Shown: positions 1 to 5,280 of the stretch, piece after piece
Layout: every line of letters begins with the position of its first letter
Position numbering within the stretch: position 1 is the stretch's first letter
Assembly (NCBI GenBank): GCA_938004375.1
Contig: CALKWH010000261.1
Span: 1-9,869 of the forward strand
From: an uncultured Pseudomonadota bacterium
GTDB taxonomy: Bacteria > Myxococcota_A > Polyangia > HGW-17
DNA: 9,869 bases
Reading direction: 5' to 3'
Program-made: the position numbers and the translations under genes
The notes under the pieces: generated by a model
Told to the model about the DNA's origin: nothing
What the model saw: only the letters and a program-made list of their open reading frames with translations
Databases searched by the model: none

Positions 1-46
1 ACCACCGAGATCTACACTCTTTCCCTACACGACGCTCTTCCGATCT
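1..46. other. Illumina TruSeq universal (P5-side) adapter remnant, not genomic
   Basis: These bases match the last 46 nt of the 58-nt Illumina TruSeq universal adapter. They run from ACCACCGAGATCTACAC at the left to the read-1 primer end GACGCTCTTCCGATCT at 31-46. Genomic sequence starts at 47. The adapter extends the open frame of the adjoining minus-strand gene by a few false codons and supplies a false TAG stop at 25-27. Confidence 0.97.
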
Positions 47-294
47 AGCGAGGTGTCGAACGCCTGGCAGCTGGGCGCGCACAGAAGCGCGCCGGACGGG
101 AAGCCGTGGAGGACGCAGTCCTGCCCCGCCAGGTTGACCCCGTCGCAGACCTCGCCCTGATCGATCACGCCGTTGCCGCAGGTCTGGTTGTTGAAGTTGT
201 TGGTGTTGTCGTTGTTGTCGTTCTTGGCCGTGGTGCAGGCCGACCCCGCCGCGAGCGCGAACACGAGAGAGAAGAACAGAGACGTGGACTTCAT
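47..294 (-). CDS. Cys-rich repeat lipoprotein, 3'-truncated at contig edge
   Basis: Only the first 82 genuine codons are present; residue 83 onward (LDRKSVV) is read through adapter and should be discarded. Residues 1-20 look like an export signal: a basic start (MKS), a hydrophobic core, and Cys20 after AGSA. The lipobox is not canonical, so lipidation is likely but unproven. Residues 24-37 form a low-complexity Asn/Asp linker. From Cys39 a repeat begins: CGNGVIDQGEVCDG, then Cys60, Cys72 and Cys76. This is the disulfide-rich repeat type (TIGR02232/DUF4215-like) expanded in Myxococcota surface and secreted proteins. The start is supported by GGAGGG on the minus strand (302-307), 7 nt from the ATG. 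The function is unknown, probably an envelope or secreted protein, and the full length and repeat number cannot be known here. Confidence 0.75.
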
Positions 295-301
295 GGAAAA
301 A

Positions 302-307
302 CCCTCC
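302..307 (-). promoter_or_regulatory. Ribosome binding site of the Cys-rich lipoprotein gene
   Basis: The minus strand reads GGAGGG with a 7-nt spacer to the ATG at 294-292, a near-consensus Shine-Dalgarno that fixes this start. Confidence 0.75.
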
Positions 308-351
308 GAAAGCTGTTCACCTTAGCACGATTCCGGAGGTGGGACAGCTAT

Positions 352-373
352 TTTTCCCGGAATTCCGGGAAAA
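352..373. promoter_or_regulatory. Perfect 22-bp palindrome, candidate operator
   Basis: TTTTCCCGG, AATT and CCGGGAAAA join into an uninterrupted palindrome with 11-bp half-sites and no spacer. It lies 58 bp upstream of the Cys-rich lipoprotein start and 46 bp past the end of the inositol-phosphate synthase gene. On both strands the stem is followed by A rather than T, and no loop bases are available, so it does not look like an intrinsic terminator. A dimeric regulator site for the leftward lipoprotein gene is the simplest reading. No regulator can be named. Confidence 0.5.
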
Positions 374-394
374 GATGAGCGACAGATCACAATG

Positions 395-415
395 AAAAAC
401 GGGGGCGGGCGCCGC
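395..415 (-). terminator. Weak candidate intrinsic terminator after inositol-phosphate synthase
   Basis: Just past the TGA stop (421-419), the minus strand carries a short stem GCGG/CCGC with a CGC loop (415-405), then five bases (CCCCG), then five T (399-395). The 4-bp stem and the gap before the T-run make it weak; no better terminator was seen in the 295-418 gap. Confidence 0.25.
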
Positions 416-418
416 GGA

Positions 419-1744
419 TCAGACCTCGTCCATATAATAGTCGAGGCCGAGGTTGGTGATCAGCGTCTCGCCCATGATGTAGCGCAGGGTGTTCTCGAGC
501 TTGGCCTGCTGCTGGAACAGGTCGTGGATGGGGGCCAGCCCCGGACCGGTCTGCGGGCTCTTCCAATAGAAGGACAACCACTCCTGGATGCCCGACCAGC
601 CGCAGCGCTGGGCCAGATCCGTGAACAGCACCAGGTCCAGGCAGACCGGCGCGGCCAGGATCGAGTCGCGGCACAGGAAGTTGATCTTGATCTGCATCGG
701 GTAGCCCATCCAGCCCACGATGTCGATGTTGTCCCAGCTCTCCTTGTTGTCGCCCCGCGGCGGATAGTAGTTGATGCGCACCTTGTGGTGGATCTCGCCG
801 TAGAGCTGGGGATAGAGCTCGCCGTTGAAGATGGTGTCGAGCACCGAGAGCTTGCTCTCCTCCTTGGTCTTGAAGGAGCCCGGATCGTCGAGGACCTTGC
901 CGTCCAGGTTCCCCAGGATGTTGGTGGAGAACCAGCCCTCGACGCCGATCATGCGGGCCTTGAGCCCGGGTGCGATGATGGTCTTCATGAGCGTCTGGCC
1001 GGTCTTGAAGTCCTTGCCGCCCACGGGCACGCGGTTGGCGCGGGCCAGCTCCATCAGGGCGGGGGTGTCCACGGTCAGGTTGGGGGCGCCGTTGAGGTAG
1101 GGGAAGCCCTTCTTCAGCGCGGCGTAGGCGTAGATCATACTCGGCGCGATCTCGGGGTGGCTCTCGGCGAGGCCGGCCTCGAAGGCCGCCAGCGAGCGGT
1201 GCACGTCGCCGACCGGGGTGAAGGTCTCGGTGGAGCCGCACCACAGTACGACCACGCGGGAGACGCCGGTGCGCGCGACGAACGCGTCGATGTCGGCCAT
1301 GGTCTGCTGCGCCAGGTCCAGCTTCGAGGGGCCGGTCTTCACGTGCACGCCCTGCAGGTTCTTGACGAAGGTCGGGTCGAACACGGCCTTCATGGGCTCG
1401 ATGGCCTCCAGCGGCTTGCGCACCTTGTCCAGGAGGCCCTGGTCCAGCACGCGGGAGCGGCAGGCGACCTCGTAGGCGTTCTGCCCGTGCAGATCCCAGG
1501 CGCCCCACACGATGTCGTTCAGGCTCGCCAGGGGCACGAACTCGTGGATCAGCGGGTTGCGGTTCTCGGTGCGCTTGCCCAGGCGGATGCGGCCCATCTG
1601 GGTCAGGCTGCCGATGGGCGCGCCGAGCTGGCGCTTGGCCGCCTCGACGCCCGCGATGAAGGTGGTCGCCACGGCGCCGAGGCCGGGGATCAGGACGCCG
1701 AGCTTGCCCTCGGCCGGTTTCACGTTCACTTTCTTTTCTGTCAT
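419..1744 (-). CDS. ino1: myo-Inositol-1-phosphate synthase
   Basis: This 441-residue protein matches the NAD-dependent inositol-3-phosphate synthase family (EC 5.5.1.4). The enzyme turns glucose 6-phosphate into inositol phosphate in the cytosol, the first step to inositol lipids and inositol-derived solutes. Visible signatures are the Rossmann nucleotide loop GVLIPGLGAVATT (16-28), GGKDFKTGQTLMK (242-254), the block NILGNLDGKVL (275-285) followed by Lys-rich FKTKEESK (291-298), the GDNKESWDN loop (331-339) and DSILAAPVCLDLVLFTDLA (360-378). All correspond to NAD- and substrate-binding segments of the family. The length fits the shorter bacterial forms better than the yeast enzyme of over 500 residues. 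GAGGTG sits 5 nt before the ATG, supporting this start. It is the third gene of a leftward group after a 112-base gap, so it may use its own promoter. Confidence 0.93.
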   Translation of the reverse strand: MTEKKVNVKPAEGKLGVLIPGLGAVATTFIAGVEAAKRQLGAPIGSLTQMGRIRLGKRTENRNPLIHEFVPLASLNDIVWGAWDLHGQNAYEVACRSRVLDQGLLDKVRKPLEAIEPMKAVFDPTFVKNLQGVHVKTGPSKLDLAQQTMADIDAFVARTGVSRVVVLWCGSTETFTPVGDVHRSLAAFEAGLAESHPEIAPSMIYAYAALKKGFPYLNGAPNLTVDTPALMELARANRVPVGGKDFKTGQTLMKTIIAPGLKARMIGVEGWFSTNILGNLDGKVLDDPGSFKTKEESKLSVLDTIFNGELYPQLYGEIHHKVRINYYPPRGDNKESWDNIDIVGWMGYPMQIKINFLCRDSILAAPVCLDLVLFTDLAQRCGWSGIQEWLSFYWKSPQTGPGLAPIHDLFQQQAKLENTLRYIMGETLITNLGLDYYMDEV

Positions 1745-1780
1745 CTCTCACCTCGGGGTTGAAGGCGCACTCTGGACCGG

Positions 1781-1817
1781 ATGACCCGCTCCCGGCACGC
1801 GCATGATGAGCGGTCAT
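1781..1817 (-). promoter_or_regulatory. Imperfect hairpin/inverted repeat in the ino1 leader
   Basis: The arms ATGACCCGCTC (1781-1791) and GAGCGGTCAT (1808-1817) pair over 10 bp with one bulged base and a 16-nt loop. The repeat begins 37 nt upstream of the ino1 ATG and 40 nt after the rudS-like stop. No T-run follows on the minus strand, so it is more likely a leader structure, processing site or operator than a terminator. Confidence 0.45.
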
Positions 1818-1856
1818 GGCACCATCCCGGAAGGATTTCAAGAAAAATTGTACGGA

Positions 1857-2816
1857 TCAGACATGATTGCGCAGGGCCAGCTCGACGGGGTGGGGGTCGA
1901 GATAGAACTGGTCGGTCAGGTAGGCCTTGCGGTGCAGGCGCACGTGGTGGCGCAACAGGGTCACCGGAACGATCAATGGCACATGGCCCGCCCGGTAGTG
2001 ATCGATGACCTCCAGCAATTCGGCCTTCTCGTCGCCGGAGAGGTCGTCCTTGAAATAGCCCAGCAGGTGCATCAGCACGTTGGCGTGCTTGCTGGGCGTG
2101 GGCTTCGTGCGCAGGGCCGCCAGGAGCAGCTCCTCGTAGGGGGCGAGCGCGGCCTCGAGCCCGCGCCGGGGCGGGGCGGCCACCAGGCGGCCCAGCTGGC
2201 GGAGCAGGACCGGACTGTGCGCCATCAATAAATATTTATGCGCCGCGTGGAAGGCGATCCAGCCCGCCGCGGTGGGGGCGCGACGGAAGTCCCGCCACCG
2301 GCGCAGGGTGAAGATCGCCTCGATGAAGTTCTCCCGCAGCCCGGGGTCGTGCAGGCGACCCTCCTCCTCGACCGGGATCAGCGGGAAGCGCTCCATGAAG
2401 GTCCGCGCGAAGAGGCCGACACCCCGCTTCAGGGGCGAGGAACCCGGGGCGCCGTAGACCTTGACGCGCTCCATGCCGGAGGAGGGGGAGTCGCTCTTGA
2501 AGATGAAGCCGCACAGATCCTCGGCCGCCAGCGCCTCCACCCGCTGCCGGGAGAACCCGAGCATCCGGTCGGTGAGATCCTGCCCCGAGCGGATCGTCAC
2601 CAGGCGCGGCGCGGCGGGATCTCCGGCCAGGTGCATGGCCTCCCGGGGGACGCCCAGGCCGCACTCGAGCTCGGGGCAGACCGGGACGAACTCGACGTGG
2701 GGACCGAGCACGTCGGTGATCCAGCGATCGTGCTTGTGGCCGCCGTCGTAGCGGACCGGGCGGCCCAGCAGGCAGGAACTGACACCGATGCGCAGGGGGG
2801 TGGGGGACGCTTCCAT
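1857..2816 (-). CDS. rudS: DUF523-DUF1722 fusion, RudS-type thio-nucleobase desulfidase
   Basis: This 319-residue cytosolic protein has two domains. Residues about 8-150 are DUF523 (TudS-like), with SSCLLGRPVRYDGG (13-26), PVCPELECGLGVPRE (45-59) and FIFKSDSPSSGMERVKVY (104-121). Residues about 185-310 are DUF1722 (YbgA-like), with HKYLLMAHSP (193-202), KHANVLMHLLGYFK (243-256), the HVPLIVPVTLLRHH segment (278-291) and YLTDQFYLDPHP (299-310). TudS proteins are iron-sulfur desulfidases acting on thiouracil; DUF523-DUF1722 fusions (RudS) remove sulfur from 4-thiouridine in tRNA. Cys15, Cys47, Cys52 and Cys102 are candidate cluster ligands. The SPSxG motif carries Ser113, where some DUF523 proteins have Cys. 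The ribosome binding site AGGAG lies 6 nt before the ATG and overlaps the upstream TAG stop, indicating translational coupling to the transpeptidase gene. The family call is firm; the exact substrate is inference. Confidence 0.88.
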   Translation of the reverse strand: MEASPTPLRIGVSSCLLGRPVRYDGGHKHDRWITDVLGPHVEFVPVCPELECGLGVPREAMHLAGDPAAPRLVTIRSGQDLTDRMLGFSRQRVEALAAEDLCGFIFKSDSPSSGMERVKVYGAPGSSPLKRGVGLFARTFMERFPLIPVEEEGRLHDPGLRENFIEAIFTLRRWRDFRRAPTAAGWIAFHAAHKYLLMAHSPVLLRQLGRLVAAPPRRGLEAALAPYEELLLAALRTKPTPSKHANVLMHLLGYFKDDLSGDEKAELLEVIDHYRAGHVPLIVPVTLLRHHVRLHRKAYLTDQFYLDPHPVELALRNHV

Positions 2817-2828
2817 TTGCAGCTCCTA
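2817..2828 (-). promoter_or_regulatory. Coupled RBS overlapping the transpeptidase stop codon
   Basis: On the minus strand the TAG stop of the transpeptidase gene is the first part of TAGGAG, the Shine-Dalgarno of the rudS-like gene, followed by 6 nt and its ATG. Ribosomes ending the first gene therefore sit on the start site of the second. Confidence 0.7.
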
Positions 2829-5075
2829 GGGGTTCGGGCGGCCGACCGGCGGCGGCGCCATGGCCGGGGCCGTCATGGCCGGCGGCGTCATCGCAGACGG
2901 CGGGGGCGGCAGGTTGACGGGGGCGCCCGGTGTCGCCGGCGGCGCAGTCCTGGATGGCGGCGGGGCCGTCATGGAAGCCGGAGGGGGCGGCAGACCCTCG
3001 GTGGGCGCGCCGGGATCCGCCGCGTCCTCCCCGCCGTCGGCGTCCGGCGGCGGCGCCACGGGCTGCAGAGAGCCGTCCTCGGTCAACTCCAGGCCCAGCT
3101 CCAGATCGGAGGGATAGGTCTTGCCGGGCACGCGGATCACGTCGAGGATCGGCGTCTTCACCCGCCCGAGGATGCCGGCCCGGGTGACGTTGATGGGGAT
3201 CGGCGGCGTCAACTCGAAGTAGTACCCCTTCGTGTTCAGGTCGACCACGTGGGTCTTGCCTCCGTAGCCGAAGATGTGCCGCCACTCGGTCATCAACTGG
3301 CCCTTGCGCACGTACGTCCGACGCCGCAGCAGGTTGGAGAAGAGGCGCACCGCCAGGTGGTTGTGGAGGCGGTGGCAGCCGTGGGACGTGCCGTATAAAA
3401 TGGACATGTAGTTGACCGAGCCGTGGCTGCGGATGCCGTTGTCCCAGTCCTCGACCTCGCCGTTGGCCCGGCGCCGGGTGAGGGAGTGGATGGCCATCCC
3501 GAGCCCGTAGGCCGAGGCGTAGCTGGGTCCGAGCTGCTTCATCTTGACCTTGGGCACCCAGGACCCGTTCTCCTGCACGTGCTCGATCAACTCCCGGGGC
3601 GGCGTGGTCGAGGGCGGGAACCACACGGGGGCGCCGACGATGTACTTCCACTCGCGCAGCCCCAGGTCCGAGCTCTTGTATTTCATGAACACCTGCTTCT
3701 CGGCGTACTCGTACTGCCAGCCACCGGCGGTGGTCCCCAGGCGCGTGAGCGAGATCAACTCGCCGCGGTGGCGGACGAACAGGTTGGTGTACGGCAGCTG
3801 GCCGCGGGGCTGCTCCTTCAGGGAGCCGTCCGGATTGTGGGGGAAGTCGTACCAGACGTCGCCGATGTTGATCTTCACCTCGAAGTCCATGTGGTCGGAG
3901 TAGTACTCGGGGAGCGGCGGCAGGGCGACGGCCACCACGAGGCCGGCGAGCTCCTCGGGCGCGTGCCGTTCGAAGAAGGCGGCCGCCTTTTCGGGCGTCT
4001 CCACGCCCATGGCCGCGAGGGTCAGCCGGGTCATGTCCCCGATGAGGTTCACGGGCCGGGCCGGGTTGGGCTTCCCCTCCTGGCGGACCGAGCCGTCCTC
4101 GAAGATGGCCAGGCTGTGGGCCACGCGTTCGGTGACCATGCGGACCAGTGACTGGTGATCGTTCTCGAGGAGCGTGGCGTGCAGGTAGGGCAGCATCTTC
4201 TCGTTGACGAAGCCGTAGCCGAAGAGGCGGTGCTTGCGCTCGAAGCGCCGGATCGCCCGGTGCATGGCCTCGTCGAAGATGCCCTCCTTGAGCTCGCCGG
4301 GGGCGACGATCTCCTCGCACTCCAGGCGCTTCTTGAGCTCGACGAGCCCGTCGTAGAGGTTCCGGGCGTTGACGTAGGTGCGCACGGTGTCGTTCTTGCG
4401 GACGTTCGCGGGATCGGCGAGCCAGGCCTCGACGTCCTGGATGCGGCGCTTCTTCGCCCAGGACAGGAAGGCCGAACGGGCGTTCTCGAAGCGTTTTTTA
4501 TACTTTGCTGTATTCCCGGGGTTCCACTGGATGAATCCCTTGAGGTTGCGGAACTTCCCATAATCCAGGGACTGGGCGCACGCCTCGGTCCGGGTCCGGT
4601 GGAAGCGCTCGCGCAGCACCGAGAGCGTCGGCGGGATGCCGAACAGTTCGAGATAATTGTGCTCGTGGGGTTTGAGCGGCTTGCCGTCCTCGTCGGTCTT
4701 GTCTTGCGCAAGGTTTAAATATATCTCACGATAATTGTTCTTGGAATAGTCTTCCTTCCCCGCCGAGCGTTCGGAGAGGATCATGGGCACGAAGTCGTCC
4801 CGCAGGTCGATCAGCTTGAGGTTCTCCTGAAGCGCGTCCTGGCGCTCGACCCATTTGCAGGTCCCTTCCCCGCAGCGGTACACGGGGTCCTTCGGCTTCG
4901 CGACGGGCGCGGGCGCTTCCGGTGGGCCTGCGTCGGCGGAGCTCGGCGCCGGATCCGGGGTGGGGGCCGCCGCGTCGGTTTTCACCGATGGGGCCGGCTC
5001 CGGCGCCGGTCCCCCGTCCTTGCCGCCACAGTTCACCACCACCAGCAACCCGAGAATCCAAATCGAACGTCCCAT
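2826..5075 (-). CDS. Lipoprotein L,D-transpeptidase (YkuD domain) with PG-binding-like domain and Pro-rich tail
   Basis: The start at 5075 gives a 749-residue protein with a clean lipoprotein signal: MGRS, a hydrophobic stretch, then VVNC with Cys16 as the lipidation site. The open frame reaches 5216 upstream, but that would bury the signal. Residues 17-64 are a Pro/Ala/Asp-rich linker. Residues 259-300 resemble a peptidoglycan-binding helical module (GIFDEAMHRAIRRFERKHRL, then NEKMLPYL). The catalytic domain spans about 395-625, with RSHGSVNYM (His551) and GTSHGCHRL (Cys567), the H...SHGC signature of YkuD L,D-transpeptidases that crosslink peptidoglycan stem peptides or attach proteins to them. 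Residues about 673-749 form a Pro/Ala/Thr/Met-rich tail. The protein is probably periplasmic and lipid-anchored. It heads the leftward operon, with a promoter at 5145-5173. The family call is strong. The physiological role (3-3 crosslinks or lipoprotein attachment) is open. Confidence 0.87.
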   Translation of the reverse strand: MGRSIWILGLLVVVNCGGKDGGPAPEPAPSVKTDAAAPTPDPAPSSADAGPPEAPAPVAKPKDPVYRCGEGTCKWVERQDALQENLKLIDLRDDFVPMILSERSAGKEDYSKNNYREIYLNLAQDKTDEDGKPLKPHEHNYLELFGIPPTLSVLRERFHRTRTEACAQSLDYGKFRNLKGFIQWNPGNTAKYKKRFENARSAFLSWAKKRRIQDVEAWLADPANVRKNDTVRTYVNARNLYDGLVELKKRLECEEIVAPGELKEGIFDEAMHRAIRRFERKHRLFGYGFVNEKMLPYLHATLLENDHQSLVRMVTERVAHSLAIFEDGSVRQEGKPNPARPVNLIGDMTRLTLAAMGVETPEKAAAFFERHAPEELAGLVVAVALPPLPEYYSDHMDFEVKINIGDVWYDFPHNPDGSLKEQPRGQLPYTNLFVRHRGELISLTRLGTTAGGWQYEYAEKQVFMKYKSSDLGLREWKYIVGAPVWFPPSTTPPRELIEHVQENGSWVPKVKMKQLGPSYASAYGLGMAIHSLTRRRANGEVEDWDNGIRSHGSVNYMSILYGTSHGCHRLHNHLAVRLFSNLLRRRTYVRKGQLMTEWRHIFGYGGKTHVVDLNTKGYYFELTPPIPINVTRAGILGRVKTPILDVIRVPGKTYPSDLELGLELTEDGSLQPVAPPPDADGGEDAADPGAPTEGLPPPPASMTAPPPSRTAPPATPGAPVNLPPPPSAMTPPAMTAPAMAPPPVGRPNP

Positions 5076-5106
5076 GCACGACCCCACGTGAAAAGATGAG
5101 GGAGAC

Positions 5107-5129
5107 CCGGCCTCCGGAACGGGGGCCGG
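5107..5129 (-). promoter_or_regulatory. GC-rich hairpin in the transpeptidase 5' leader
   Basis: Perfect 6-bp arms CCGGCC (5107-5112) and GGCCGG (5124-5129) flank an 11-nt loop. The element falls in the predicted untranslated leader between the promoter at 5145-5173 and the ATG at 5075. In a GC-rich genome short GC arms arise by chance, so a role is uncertain. Confidence 0.25.
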
Positions 5130-5144
5130 CCAAAGAACCCTGAA

Positions 5145-5173
5145 AGGATAGGCAATCATTCCCCTGTTTTCAA
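5145..5173 (-). promoter_or_regulatory. Sigma-70-like promoter of the leftward operon
   Basis: Reading leftward, TTGAAA (5173-5168) is separated by 17 nt from TATCCT (5150-5145), close to the TTGACA/TATAAT consensus with ideal spacing. Transcription would start near 5138 and leave about 60 nt of leader before the transpeptidase ATG at 5075. Confidence 0.5.
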
Positions 5174-5185
5174 CTTTTCGGAAAC

Positions 5186-5198
5186 ATGTATGATACAT
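5186..5198. promoter_or_regulatory. Operator-like inverted repeat ATGTAT-G-ATACAT
   Basis: A perfect 6-bp inverted repeat around one central base lies between the leftward -35 (5168-5173) and the rightward -10 (5216-5221). TGTATnATACA-like half-sites are typical of GntR-family (FadR/VanR-type) repressor operators. That assignment is inference; no regulator gene is in the window. Confidence 0.45.
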
Positions 5199-5221
5199 CG
5201 CCGGAACGGATGGCATATATT
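5192..5221 (+). promoter_or_regulatory. Candidate rightward promoter of the hydA-ssnA-mutS operon
   Basis: GATACA (5192-5197), 18 nt, then TATATT (5216-5221). The -10 matches 5 of 6 consensus bases and the -35 only 3 of 6. Transcription would start around 5228, which supports translation of hydA from 5281 rather than from the ATG at 5230. Confidence 0.35.
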
Positions 5222-5234
5222 ATTGTAATATGCC
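5212..5234. promoter_or_regulatory. Second operator-like inverted repeat GGCATAT-N9-ATATGCC
   Basis: Seven-base arms (5212-5218 and 5228-5234) flank an AT-rich 9-nt centre. The repeat overlaps the rightward -10 box and predicted start point, where a bound repressor would block transcription of the hydA operon. Confidence 0.45.
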
Positions 5235-5280
5235 CCAATCTCGGAACGGTCGGGAATCTGGCCGGGAGTCCCTCAAGCAG

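Noticed and set aside
387..1841. Second long minus-strand frame and a plus-strand frame over the inositol-phosphate synthase gene
   Set aside because: Their products are Arg/Gly/Pro- or His/Val-rich without domains, the usual by-product of GC-rich third positions; the frame 419-1744 matches a known enzyme end to end.
2236..4320. 694-codon minus-strand frame across rudS and the transpeptidase gene
   Set aside because: The low-complexity Arg/Gly/Pro product crosses the junction of two well-supported genes in another frame.
5076..5216. Transpeptidase start at 5216
   Set aside because: It would place 47 residues before a clear lipoprotein signal (MGRS...VVNC) and extend upstream of the predicted promoter.
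5230..5280. ATG 5230 as the hydA start
   Set aside because: It lies inside an inverted repeat at the expected transcription start, lacks a ribosome site, and adds residues not typical of the family.
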